From Donghicola tyrosinivorans (lineage in GTDB: Bacteria; Pseudomonadota; Alphaproteobacteria; Rhodobacterales; Rhodobacteraceae), in NCBI RefSeq assembly GCF_003003355.1, contig NZ_PVTQ01000003.1, positions 124,001 to 188,000 of the forward strand: DNA of 64,000 bases, given 5' to 3'. Shown here one piece after another: positions 24,981 through 33,679 of this stretch; the stretch's first letter is position 1, and each line of letters begins with the position of its first letter. The notes below the pieces were generated by a model. The model worked only from the letters and a program-made list of their open reading frames with translations. It ran no database searches and had not been told where the DNA came from. The position numbers and the translations under genes were made by a program.

Positions 24981-25554
24981 CGGATACCTTTGCCGTCTTG
25001 TTCTCAAAAAAATCCGCAAGAAGTGTTTCGATTTCTGAGACCGTTTCAGAGGGGTTCAAGATTTGAGTGTTTTTGCCAAAGCTAAGGCAGACTTGCTCTG
25101 GGGTGAGGTCTTCGTCGTCTTGCAGCGGGATGGAATCCAAGTCCTCACTCAGAAGCTTTTCCAAACGTTCCCGAGCTGACGGGTGGAGGCGTAAAACAAC
25201 GTCGCTTTTGGTCGCGCGTGACGTCGCATCCAGGATTCTCTCAACAATGATCGCACCCAGATTTTGGTGAGCAACCTTCCCCATGATTTTTCCGAGCATG
25301 GGCAGGAGAGCAGTCTCAAGATCGTTGAAAATCTGTCGCTCAATCTCGGCACGGCTAAGTGAGAGGTCTTGTAGGTTTTCTGCCAACCCACTGGTGATGC
25401 GCCTGTTTTCGCCATCCTGTGCCTTCAAGGCATCCGCCCAACCTGCGTTATAACCATCTTCGAAGGAACTTAACTGGACTTCACTCACTTGGTCGTCGGC
25501 TTCAATGACAGGCGCAGGAGCAGCAAAGTCTTCGAGAACGTGCATTATCGTCAT
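24964..25554 (-). CDS. fliH: FliH-like flagellar export ATPase regulator
   Basis: A 196-residue protein between fliF and fliN. The N-terminal half is acidic with FEDGYNAGWADALKAQDG, typical of the start of FliH; the second half (IMGKVAHQNLGAIIVERIL, VVLRLHPSARERLEKLL) resembles the FliH/HrpE peripheral-stalk fold. It would regulate FliI and deliver it to the gate. The start overlaps fliF by ATGA. Similarity is family-level rather than strong, but position supports the call. Confidence 0.75.
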   Translation of the reverse strand: MTIMHVLEDFAAPAPVIEADDQVSEVQLSSFEDGYNAGWADALKAQDGENRRITSGLAENLQDLSLSRAEIERQIFNDLETALLPMLGKIMGKVAHQNLGAIIVERILDATSRATKSDVVLRLHPSARERLEKLLSEDLDSIPLQDDEDLTPEQVCLSFGKNTQILNPSETVSEIETLLADFFENKTAKVSDGTQG

Positions 25555-27122
25555 GTTTGCTGCTCTCTTTCATCTTCCAGCCAATTGCGCAGAATGATCA
25601 TGGTCTCATCCCGTTTGTCTTCAATGGCTTGTCGCATTCTGGAAATCGGGTCTTGTGCCTCTGCCGCGGTGTCGAAAGCGATCGCTGGAAAGCTGTCGGG
25701 AAGGATGGGCTCGCCCATATCGATTTCCCCATCCAGCGGGGTCAATTCCGATGCGTCTTCGGCGGACCGTTCCGGGGCTGGAAGTGCACTTTGCGTAGGC
25801 CGTAGTAATAGCGGTCGAACAACAAATAGCCCAAGGATGAGAGCTACAGCGGCGGTTGCTCCGTATTTCAGCAAAGACTCGCTGGAAGGGATCGTGAAGT
25901 CGTAGGGCGAGGGGGGACTGACCTCTGCCATCGACTGCGCTGTTTGGAAGACCATGGACTGGACAGTAATCTCATCGCCTCGTTCAGCGTCGAAGCCTAC
26001 GGTGTCTTCAACAAGTGCTTGAAGAGCGGCAATTTCAGCGGCCTCTCTCGGGACCATATTGCCATTTTCATCAGCAACACCGTTCACCAAAACCGCGATG
26101 GTTTGCCTGCGAATGCCGCCGGGCGTTCGCAGCACTTCGCGGCGGGTCTCGGAGATCTCATAATTAATCCGCTCAAGTGTTTCATTCGAGGTCTCTGCAC
26201 GATCACCCGCCCGGCTTTCCGATTTCTCAGGCAAGTCGCTGGCAACCGTCATGCCTGAGGGGGATGAATTCGTGGACGCTACATTCTCTTGGGTTTCCGC
26301 ACTGATCGCGACCCGACTGTCAGGATCGATCACGCGCTCCACGATCGATTCCCTCTCATTTATCCGGTCGATGCTGATTTCCACCATCGCGTTTCCGGGG
26401 CCAACGCGCGCCTCAAGCAACCGCTCGACCTTCTGCGAGAGCACTTCCGATTGGGCCTGATCCGTGAAATCGGCCGCTTCGTCACGCTCACCTGAAAGCA
26501 GACGGCCAGAATCATCTACGATCGTCACTTTTTCCGGAACCAGACCTGAGACCGCTGAAGAGACCATAAATTGGAGGGCCTTGGTCTGAGATTGGCTGAG
26601 GGTCCCCGGCCCGGCCAAGCTTAGCGTTACCGATGCAGACATATCCTCTCTGCGCCCGAATGGCCCGCTTTGATCTGCGGCAATATGGACGCGCGCGTGA
26701 CGGATCGAGGAGTTTGTCTGGATCGTTCTGGCCAATTCTCCTTCCTGCGCCCGCAGATAGGTCGCATTGAACATCTGGGTCGTCGTCCCGAAGCCGCTTA
26801 GTCCGTCCAGTAGCTCATATCCGGCGGTTCCGGATGCGGGCATGCCTTCATAAGCAAGCTGCATCCGCAATGCATCGCGGCTTTCCGTATCTACGAAGAT
26901 GTTGCCGCCTTCTACTTTGTGCGGCGTATTTCGCGCCTCGAGTGCAGCGATCACCTCGCCTGCGGCGGTTGGATCAAGACCACCAAACAAGAGTGTGTAT
27001 TTTGTTTGGTTGGCGAAAACCGCCAAGGTAAGAATCGCCACGAACATTCCGACGGTCGCCGCGGCAGCAGTGATTTGCTGCTTTTTCGTCAAGGCAGACA
27101 GCATCTTTAACAGGTCATTCAT
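25551..27122 (-). CDS. fliF: Flagellar MS-ring protein FliF
   Basis: MS-ring subunit of 523 residues with two transmembrane segments: one near residues 18-36, followed by YTLLFGGLDPTAAGEVIAAL, and one near 410-433 (YGATAAVALILGLFVVRPLL). Further FliF blocks are NTPHKVEGGNIFVD, GFGTTTQMFNATYLRAQEGE and RHARVHIA. The C-terminal tail that normally binds FliG is present. It begins the minus-strand fliF-fliH-fliN-fliP operon and is divergent from fliL. Confidence 0.95.
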   Translation of the reverse strand: MNDLLKMLSALTKKQQITAAAATVGMFVAILTLAVFANQTKYTLLFGGLDPTAAGEVIAALEARNTPHKVEGGNIFVDTESRDALRMQLAYEGMPASGTAGYELLDGLSGFGTTTQMFNATYLRAQEGELARTIQTNSSIRHARVHIAADQSGPFGRREDMSASVTLSLAGPGTLSQSQTKALQFMVSSAVSGLVPEKVTIVDDSGRLLSGERDEAADFTDQAQSEVLSQKVERLLEARVGPGNAMVEISIDRINERESIVERVIDPDSRVAISAETQENVASTNSSPSGMTVASDLPEKSESRAGDRAETSNETLERINYEISETRREVLRTPGGIRRQTIAVLVNGVADENGNMVPREAAEIAALQALVEDTVGFDAERGDEITVQSMVFQTAQSMAEVSPPSPYDFTIPSSESLLKYGATAAVALILGLFVVRPLLLRPTQSALPAPERSAEDASELTPLDGEIDMGEPILPDSFPAIAFDTAAEAQDPISRMRQAIEDKRDETMIILRNWLEDEREQQT

Positions 27123-27177
27123 TACACACTCCGGTAGGGGACTTTCTGTCTCTGCCCTCCGTTTTGCACCAAACGCC

Positions 27178-27192
27178 TTAACAATCGGTTAG
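27178..27192. promoter_or_regulatory. Candidate CtrA box between fliF and fliL
   Basis: TTAA-N7-TTAG followed by C, one mismatch from TTAA-N7-TTAA, placed 55 bases from the fliF ATG and 40 bases from the fliL ATG. It is one of the best matches in the flagellar cluster. Confidence 0.45.
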
Positions 27193-27232
27193 CCTCTCTT
27201 TGCCAGAATGGTCTTCAGTCAAGGAGGCCAGG

Positions 27233-27715
27233 ATGAGCCAGGTAGAATCGGAAACTCAGGAAAAAAAGGGACGAATCGTCGGGCCGCTGATCGGAATCGC
27301 GCTTTCGATTCTCGGGGGCGTCGGCGGCTATGCCGTCGTTGGAATGGATGCATTGGGAATCTTTAGCCAGAATACGTCCATGCACACGCCCGCGGAAATC
27401 ACGGGACTTGAGCTTGAATACGCCTATGTCCCGCTGCCCATGATGATTGTTCCGATGGGCAGTGTCTTGGATGGGCGGCAACTACGCTTTCAGGGTCAAG
27501 TTGAAGCGAAACCAGAAAATGCGGGCAAGGTTGAGGCGATGATCCCGCGTCTGGTCGACGTTTTTCAGGACTATTTGCGCGCACTGAGTGTTGAAGACCT
27601 CGATCGCTCAGCGGCGCTTATGCACATCCGATCCCAGCTTCTGTTTCGCGCCCGTTTGGTGGTCGGCGAAGAAGAAGTTTCGGATTTTCTCATCATGGAA
27701 TTCGTATTGAATTGA
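27233..27715 (+). CDS. fliL: Flagellar basal-body protein FliL
   Basis: Stator-associated membrane protein of 160 residues: a short charged N terminus, one transmembrane helix (IVGPLIGIALSILGGVGGY) and a periplasmic domain with YVPLPMMIVPMGSVLDGRQL and a C terminus ending SDFLIMEFVLN, as in typical FliL. AAGGAGG lies five bases before the ATG at 27233. It begins the long operon through flhB. Confidence 0.9.
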   Translation: MSQVESETQEKKGRIVGPLIGIALSILGGVGGYAVVGMDALGIFSQNTSMHTPAEITGLELEYAYVPLPMMIVPMGSVLDGRQLRFQGQVEAKPENAGKVEAMIPRLVDVFQDYLRALSVEDLDRSAALMHIRSQLLFRARLVVGEEEVSDFLIMEFVLN

Positions 27716-27726
27716 AAGGGGCCAAT

Positions 27727-28071
27727 ATGGATTTTCTGGCAGATATCATCTTGGGGGCTGGCGCTTTAGGTGCCGGATTTTATTGCTTTATTCTGGCAAG
27801 GCGGGTGCGCTCGCTCAATGACTTGGAAAATGGTGTTGGTGGTGCTGTCGCGGCCCTCTCGAAGCAGGTCGAGGATCTGAATACCACGCTAGTCGCCGCC
27901 AAGGGCGCAGCCGATAATTCGAATACGTCACTCACAGAACTCACAGGCCGCGCTGAAAATGTGACCCGTAAGCTAGAGCTGATGATGGCTTCAATGCACG
28001 ATATCGAAGCAAGGCGCCCTACGCCTGAGCCGGTTTTTTCGCATCGCTCTCTTAGGGAGGGCCAGTCGTGA
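27727..28071 (+). CDS. Small membrane-anchored coiled-coil protein, flagellar operon
   Basis: A 114-residue product with an N-terminal hydrophobic helix (IILGAGALGAGFYCFILAR) and then a long heptad-rich region (LSKQVEDLNTTLVAAKGAAD, LTGRAENVTRKLELMMA). The family is not recognised with confidence. ATG at 27727 has AAAGGGG upstream; a TTG at 27712 would overlap fliL. It sits between fliL and motE and overlaps motE by GTGA, so a role near the stator or basal body is likely. Confidence 0.7.
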   Translation: MDFLADIILGAGALGAGFYCFILARRVRSLNDLENGVGGAVAALSKQVEDLNTTLVAAKGAADNSNTSLTELTGRAENVTRKLELMMASMHDIEARRPTPEPVFSHRSLREGQS

Positions 28072-28694
28072 AAAGACGCGGATTTAGTGCCTTAACTGTT
28101 ATTTCGACTATGTTTATCGCTGCAGGCGCTCTGCGCATTGGGATGGGAGCAGAGGCCGCGATCGCATTTGCACCCGCGATGACCTTCACTGATGAGGACT
28201 ACTTAGAGGCGCCGGTTCTGCGCAGCGCTGAAGACCTGAAATTACTACTCAAAGCATTTGCTGAGCGCGATGCAGACCTGAGAGCTTTCGAGCAACAGCT
28301 TGAAGCGCGCGCAGTAGAACTAACAGCTCTAGAAGACAGCATAGAGGCGCAAAAGCTTGCGCTAAACGATCGTCGCGTCGCAGCCGAAAAGGCTGAGGAA
28401 GAATTGCGAGCCACGATGACGCTAGCCGAAGTCGCCGCCGAAGACGATCTGAGCAAGCTGACCAAGGTTTATGAAAACATGAAGCCAAAAGAGGCCGCGA
28501 ATTTGTTCGCAAGTATGGAGCCAAAGTTCTCGGCAGGTTTTCTTGGTCGCATGAAACCACAGAGCTCGGCCGCAATCATGGGGCAACTGCCAACTGAAAT
28601 TGCGTATTCGATCAGCGTTCTTCTAGCGGGAAGAAATGTCGAGGCAGGCAACTACGCAGATGCGATTAGCCAAGAAGCTGCGGTGCAAGAATGA
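28068..28694 (+). CDS. motE: MotE-like motility chaperone
   Basis: A 208-residue protein with a signal or anchor segment, a long central coiled coil (about residues 60-125, Ala/Glu-rich), and a MgtE_N-like C-terminal region (LTKVYENMKPKEAANLFASM, LGRMKPQSSAAIMGQLP). This matches the MotE/FliG-middle-like family; rhizobial MotE is a periplasmic chaperone for MotC. GTG at 28068 overlaps the previous stop. It lies directly upstream of motA. Gene name is by family similarity. Confidence 0.78.
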   Translation: MKRRGFSALTVISTMFIAAGALRIGMGAEAAIAFAPAMTFTDEDYLEAPVLRSAEDLKLLLKAFAERDADLRAFEQQLEARAVELTALEDSIEAQKLALNDRRVAAEKAEEELRATMTLAEVAAEDDLSKLTKVYENMKPKEAANLFASMEPKFSAGFLGRMKPQSSAAIMGQLPTEIAYSISVLLAGRNVEAGNYADAISQEAAVQE

Positions 28695-29560
28695 TCGGGC
28701 TGGTTGGTGTCGCTGTAATCTTCTCAATGGTCTTTGGGGGCTATCTGCTCGCTGGCGGTAAAATGTCGATCATTCTGCATTCACTGCCTTTCGAGATGAT
28801 GATGATTGGAGGCGCCGCGGTCGGTACCTTTATGATCAGCAATGACCTTTCTGCAATCAAACACACTGGTAAGGATTTGCTGAAAGTCTTTAAAGGGCCA
28901 GCGTGGAAGCGTGACGATTATAGAGATCTCCTTTGCCTGCTATTTTCTTTGATTAGGGTGTCCAGAAAAAATCCAGTTGAGCTTGAAAGCCATATAGAAA
29001 GCCCCAAGGATTCACAGATTTTTTCGCGTTATCCGAGGATTTTGGGTGACGCTGAAGCAGTCGCCCTGATTTGCGATACACTTCGAGCTGGTAGTTTGAA
29101 TTACGATGACCCTCATCAAGTGGAAGAAGTTCTTGGTAAAAGGCTAGATAAACGAAATCACGAAGCTTTGCATTCAAGTCATGCATTGCAAACTATTGCG
29201 GACTCGCTCCCTGCGCTTGGAATCGTAGCTGCGGTTCTAGGTGTGATTAAGACGATGGCATCTATCGACAAGCCACCTGAAGTCCTGGGCGGTTTGATTG
29301 GTGGCGCGTTGGTTGGTACATTCTTGGGCGTATTCTTGGCATATGGAATTGCGGCTCCATTTGCTTCAAAGATAAAGGACATTGAGGAGAAAGATTCTAG
29401 CTTCTACGATTTGATTAAGGAAGTTCTTGTCGCAGATCTATTTCGACATGCTCCTAACTTGTGTATCGAAGTAGGCCGTCAAAATGCGCCTCAATCAATG
29501 CGCCCGCCTTTCGATGAACTTGAGGAATTTCTGAACGAAATTAAAAGGGGTTCTGAATGA
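28691..29560 (+). CDS. motA: Stator protein MotA
   Basis: Proton-channel stator subunit of 289 residues with four membrane segments. Family blocks are PFEMMMIGGAAVGTFMIS, the cytoplasmic loop with LICDTLRAGSL, and the last two helices LGIVAAVLGVIKTM and GALVGTFLGVFLAYGIAAPF. It overlaps motE and the next gene by ATGA. Base composition changes within this gene: the first 230 bases resemble the upstream genes, and the rest is AT-richer. Confidence 0.93.
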   Translation: MIGLVGVAVIFSMVFGGYLLAGGKMSIILHSLPFEMMMIGGAAVGTFMISNDLSAIKHTGKDLLKVFKGPAWKRDDYRDLLCLLFSLIRVSRKNPVELESHIESPKDSQIFSRYPRILGDAEAVALICDTLRAGSLNYDDPHQVEEVLGKRLDKRNHEALHSSHALQTIADSLPALGIVAAVLGVIKTMASIDKPPEVLGGLIGGALVGTFLGVFLAYGIAAPFASKIKDIEEKDSSFYDLIKEVLVADLFRHAPNLCIEVGRQNAPQSMRPPFDELEEFLNEIKRGSE

Positions 29561-30855
29561 AGTGCTCGCCCCTCACATTGATATTTCTTGTGATGTGCTC
29601 GACGGATTCGCTAGCGAATGTTGTTCAAGTCCGCTCTGGAGAACATGCGAATTTCACGAGAGTTGCTCTGCGGATTGAAGATCCTGTTAAATACAATTTT
29701 AAAGTATCTCAAGGTAAGATCAAGGTAAAACTCTTAGGAGACGATATCCATCTGGATATCGGATCTGCAATGAATAGGCTTAGTTCGGGTCGAGTCCAAC
29801 TCATAGACTTTAATAAAGAGAGTATCAGTCTAAATATCGAGACGATTTCTGAGGCTCATGTGGTACCAACATTTGAATCTCCATATTTATTTTTTGATGT
29901 GTATGATGAATTATTTAATTATTCATTGGATGGTGGTGATATTTCTTCTAGACCGCTTACAATTAGTAGACCAGATCAAATTGACCTGCTTCCAACCTCA
30001 AAAAGGTTGATGAAAGGCTCCTTTCACACCGGACGTTCTTGGAGCCGCGGGAAGCAGATTGAGGCAAAATTGGATCTACCTCTTTCGATTGGCTTAGGTG
30101 AAATATCGCCGACTTCCAGTAAAGTGCCTGATTTTGATTGCTACGGTGAAGCCGAGTATCAAATGGAAGGAAATAGTGGGAATTTCATTGTAGATTTGAG
30201 GTCAACACGGAAGCGGAAGTCTCTAGAAGGTACCTCGGAAACCCTTCGTAGGTGGAATCTTATCAAGGAGGAGAATTCACTGACTGGACGAAAGCAGGAG
30301 ATTACAGCGATACATCCTGGCCGTCGAGATGCTTATAGTGGAGACATGCTTTTCAATTCCGACAAATGCAAAGATGGAGAAGCTTCTGGTTTCTCTCCAA
30401 GTTCTTCTGAATCAAATGAAATCGGCGTAGGTACACCACAAAAAGGTTTATCTCAGATTGGATCTGAGAAATTGGAGTCCGCCGAAGCCAGTGATAAATA
30501 TATTATTGGAAGCTTTGAGGAAACTGAGAGTGGGGATCCAATTCATGATTTCGATGCATACGCGGAGAGTGCATTAGTTCACCTGAATACTGCTAAGAGT
30601 TACGATGTTCTGAATCGAGAATTTCTTTCCATTCCATCCATGGATGATAAATTTGTTAGGAACTTCTATGAAAGAATTTTAGCGAATGATGATGCCACGT
30701 TGATATATCGATACTTTTCCATCTCCCAAATATCAAGGTTGAGTCCTGAGGTGCTCTCGGAATTGAAGAAGAAGATTAAGGGAGATGGATATTTGTGGCT
30801 TAGCGCGGAGATCGCTGCTAGGTATAATGATCTCGACAATGGTCGCAACGAATGA
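29557..30855 (+). CDS. Secreted AMIN-like protein between motA and flhA
   Basis: A 432-residue precursor with a signal peptide (LTLIFLVMCSTDSLA) and an N-terminal domain starting VVQVRSGEHANFTRVALRIE, which resembles AMIN-type periplasmic beta domains. The middle (about residues 170-300) is charged, Ser-rich and low in conservation; the C-terminal 100 residues are helical (IHDFDAYAESALVHLNTA, LSPEVLSELKKKIK). The size, predicted periplasmic location and co-transcription with motE and motA recall the position of rhizobial MotC, but no sequence match to MotC was established. The gene is among the most AT-rich in the window. Confidence 0.7.
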   Translation: MKCSPLTLIFLVMCSTDSLANVVQVRSGEHANFTRVALRIEDPVKYNFKVSQGKIKVKLLGDDIHLDIGSAMNRLSSGRVQLIDFNKESISLNIETISEAHVVPTFESPYLFFDVYDELFNYSLDGGDISSRPLTISRPDQIDLLPTSKRLMKGSFHTGRSWSRGKQIEAKLDLPLSIGLGEISPTSSKVPDFDCYGEAEYQMEGNSGNFIVDLRSTRKRKSLEGTSETLRRWNLIKEENSLTGRKQEITAIHPGRRDAYSGDMLFNSDKCKDGEASGFSPSSSESNEIGVGTPQKGLSQIGSEKLESAEASDKYIIGSFEETESGDPIHDFDAYAESALVHLNTAKSYDVLNREFLSIPSMDDKFVRNFYERILANDDATLIYRYFSISQISRLSPEVLSELKKKIKGDGYLWLSAEIAARYNDLDNGRNE

Positions 30856-32930
30856 CGGCAAGCGTATTTAAAAAGATCGATACAGCCACAGCGCTATTCT
30901 CTTTAGGGCTGCTGTCCTTCTTGGCAATATTGATTATTCCCGTGCCAACTGCAGTCCTTGATGTAGGTTTGGCGACGTCGTTTGCATTTTCAATATTAAT
31001 TTTTGTGGGAGCCCTATTTTCATCGCGTGCGTTGGATTTTTCTTCGTTTCCCACCGTCTTGCTAGCATCGCTTATGCTGCGAATATCCTTAAATGTTTCT
31101 TCAACAAAATTGATAATTACGAACGGTCACATGGGCCCTTCAGCTGCAGGCGGGGTCATTCAGAGTTTTTCAGAATTTGTGGTAGGCGGATCGCTGATAC
31201 TTGGAGTCATCATTTTTCTTGTTTTAATGATTGTGAATTTTGTCGTTATCACAAAGGGTGCGACAAGAATGGCAGAAGTTTCAGCGCGCTTTGCGCTTGA
31301 TGGTTTACCTGGAAAACAACTCGCGATCGATAGTGATCTCGCTGCTGGTGCGATCACGCATCAACAAGCTCAAGAAAAGAGAAGAGACGAGCAATCAGAG
31401 ATTAATTTCTTTGGAACTCTCGATGGTGTGTCAAAGTTTATTAAAGGTGATGCGGTTGCTGGCTTGCTAATCACGGCGCTAAACTTCTTTGTTGGGATGG
31501 GTGTCGGCTTGGTGTCGCATGATATGCCGTTGGGTGACGCTTTCGCTAGCTACTCAATGTTAACGATCGGTGATGGTTTGGTCACTCAGATTCCGAGTGT
31601 CATAATATCGATCGCTTCTGGATTTCTCGTATCTAGAGGGAGTTCGTCGGTCCGAGCGGACTTGGAGGTTGTAACGCAACTAGGTAGCCAACCTCTTGCT
31701 CTATTTGTTGTTTCTCTTGTTCTTTTTCTTTTTGGCGTTTTCCCTGGCTTGCCATTTGGTCCATTCGTTATTTGCTCAATAGGTATTGGTGCTTGGGGAG
31801 TTTCTTCTCTCAAAGGGGTGAAGTCTAACTCTAAATCGGTGCAGAATACTGAAGAAAAGCAACGAGACCCATCGATCGGAGACATTCTCGACTTAGATGA
31901 ACTCCATGTCAGGTTTTCAAACGATTTGCTAACTATTGTTTTGGATCCGGCTTCTGGGATGGAAGCGCGGATCGCCACTATGCGTAGATATTTTGCATCG
32001 GAATTTGGCTTAGTGCTAACGGACATTAGGTTATCAGATGCTGCTGAACTCGAGACTGGAGAGTATCAGATCTTCTTACAAGGAAACTACGTGGCGGGTG
32101 CTCGCCTACACAGTGACAAGGTTCTTGCGATTTTAGATGATAAAATAACTACTCATTCAAGTGGTATTGATGCCGTAGAACCCGTTTATGGTGCGCCGGC
32201 TCGCTGGATATCCCAGTCAGAACAAGAAGCAGTTTCTCTATCAGGTCTGACCATTGTCGCTCCCACTGAGGTCCTTGCAACGCACTTGCTTGAAACAATC
32301 AAGTCAAACCTCGGAACTTTAATGTGCCTAAAGACCTTCAGAAAGACACTTGAAGCATTTGCAAACCCCTCAGATGTAGCTAGGGCAGAGGAAAACAAGC
32401 GTCTTTTGGATGAGATTATACCCGACAGGCTGCCGAGAGAGGCATTGCACGGCGTGTTGCGAGATCTTTTGCAGGAACAAGTTTCTATACGAAATCTTGC
32501 ACTTATTCTTGAGGCTGCAGCTGAGGCGCGAGCGGCTGGTTTGAGACCAGATGCAGTGCGAGAGCATGTTCGCCAAAGATTAGGTCGCCAACTGTTCCAG
32601 AAGATCGTCCGTCGCGATGGTACGATCCCGATTATTCAGATTTCTCCTTCTTGGGAAGAGAGGTTCCTCCAGCACGAAGTAAATGGACAGGCCGCATTTC
32701 CGGACATTGGACTGCCTCCAGAAGTGTTCCGTATGTTGTCGGAGAGGATATCGCACGTTTATCAAAGCGTGATATCCGAAGGCCACGAAGCGGCAATAGT
32801 TGTAGGCGTAGCTAGGCGCAGCTTCTTGAAAACAGTCGCGACGGCAGCGGGAATCGATGTCTCGGTCCTATCATATGAAGAGATTGGCCTTCATGCACGT
32901 CCTTCGGTTGTCGGCTTTGTTGACGAATGA
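30852..32930 (+). CDS. flhA: Flagellar export gate protein FlhA
   Basis: Large export gate subunit of 692 residues with an eight-helix membrane domain and a cytoplasmic substrate-binding domain. Signatures are MLRISLNVSSTKLII, the FHIPEP-type block with MAEVSARFALDGLPGKQLAI and DSDLAAGAITHQQAQ, and SMLTIGDGLVTQIPS. The cytoplasmic half contains LQEQVSIRNLALILE. It overlaps neighbours on both sides by ATGA and is AT-rich with codon use unlike the first half of the cluster. Confidence 0.96.
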   Translation: MTASVFKKIDTATALFSLGLLSFLAILIIPVPTAVLDVGLATSFAFSILIFVGALFSSRALDFSSFPTVLLASLMLRISLNVSSTKLIITNGHMGPSAAGGVIQSFSEFVVGGSLILGVIIFLVLMIVNFVVITKGATRMAEVSARFALDGLPGKQLAIDSDLAAGAITHQQAQEKRRDEQSEINFFGTLDGVSKFIKGDAVAGLLITALNFFVGMGVGLVSHDMPLGDAFASYSMLTIGDGLVTQIPSVIISIASGFLVSRGSSSVRADLEVVTQLGSQPLALFVVSLVLFLFGVFPGLPFGPFVICSIGIGAWGVSSLKGVKSNSKSVQNTEEKQRDPSIGDILDLDELHVRFSNDLLTIVLDPASGMEARIATMRRYFASEFGLVLTDIRLSDAAELETGEYQIFLQGNYVAGARLHSDKVLAILDDKITTHSSGIDAVEPVYGAPARWISQSEQEAVSLSGLTIVAPTEVLATHLLETIKSNLGTLMCLKTFRKTLEAFANPSDVARAEENKRLLDEIIPDRLPREALHGVLRDLLQEQVSIRNLALILEAAAEARAAGLRPDAVREHVRQRLGRQLFQKIVRRDGTIPIIQISPSWEERFLQHEVNGQAAFPDIGLPPEVFRMLSERISHVYQSVISEGHEAAIVVGVARRSFLKTVATAAGIDVSVLSYEEIGLHARPSVVGFVDE

Positions 32931-33679
32931 CATTGTTTGGAACTGAGGAACTTAGCCTCATTGCGGTCGCTTTTCTGGGCAGCTTCTTACGAATTGGAGT
33001 ATTTTTTTTACTTGCTCCTGGCCTGGGTGAAGTCCTCTTACCAAAGAGGCTTCGTCTATCTGTTGCTCTCGCATTCACGAGTGCCGCTTTTCCTGGCATA
33101 TTAACCGGACAAGAAGAATTTTCGCTCTTGTGGGTGGTCGTTGAGCCGTTAATTGGGACCTTTCTTGGTATTTCGATAAGATTTTTTGTCATTTCTATTA
33201 GGACAGCAGGAACTATTATTGCACAATCAGTGTCACTTTCCCAGTTTATGGGAAACCCCTCATCCGAACCATCTACGGCAATTGCAGAAATTCTGACACT
33301 GGGTGGGTTGGCGCTACTGTTCTCGACTGGACTCCCTGTACAGCTTTTAATTTTTCTGAAAGCATCATATGAAATCTTCCCGATTGGCGAACCATTTGCG
33401 CTTGCGCGAAGCGTTCAGAGAATTGTTGCCCACTCTGACTATATTATGATCTTAGCGTTTAGGTTGGCCATGCCATTCATAATTCTCTCGTTAATTTACA
33501 ACATCGCCCTGGGGGTAATCAATAAAGCTATCCCTCAAATGATGGTCATGCTTGTTGGCGCTCCTGCTGTCACGGGCCTAGGATTGCTGCTGCTTGCGGT
33601 AGCGGTTGGGGGCATTCTTAATCTTTGGGCGACAGAATTTTTTAATTTTATATCGTCTGGCTTTCTAGGTGCTCTATGA
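32927..33679 (+). CDS. fliR: Flagellar export gate protein FliR
   Basis: Export gate membrane protein of 250 residues with about six hydrophobic helices. FliR-like features are FLRIGVFFLLAPGLGEVLLP, RLRLSVALAFTSA and the C-terminal VINKAIPQMMVMLVGAPAV, where FliR proteins typically have a Pro-Gln-Met-like motif. Gene order flhA-fliR-flhB is standard. It overlaps both neighbours by ATGA. Confidence 0.93.
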   Translation: MTLFGTEELSLIAVAFLGSFLRIGVFFLLAPGLGEVLLPKRLRLSVALAFTSAAFPGILTGQEEFSLLWVVVEPLIGTFLGISIRFFVISIRTAGTIIAQSVSLSQFMGNPSSEPSTAIAEILTLGGLALLFSTGLPVQLLIFLKASYEIFPIGEPFALARSVQRIVAHSDYIMILAFRLAMPFIILSLIYNIALGVINKAIPQMMVMLVGAPAVTGLGLLLLAVAVGGILNLWATEFFNFISSGFLGAL

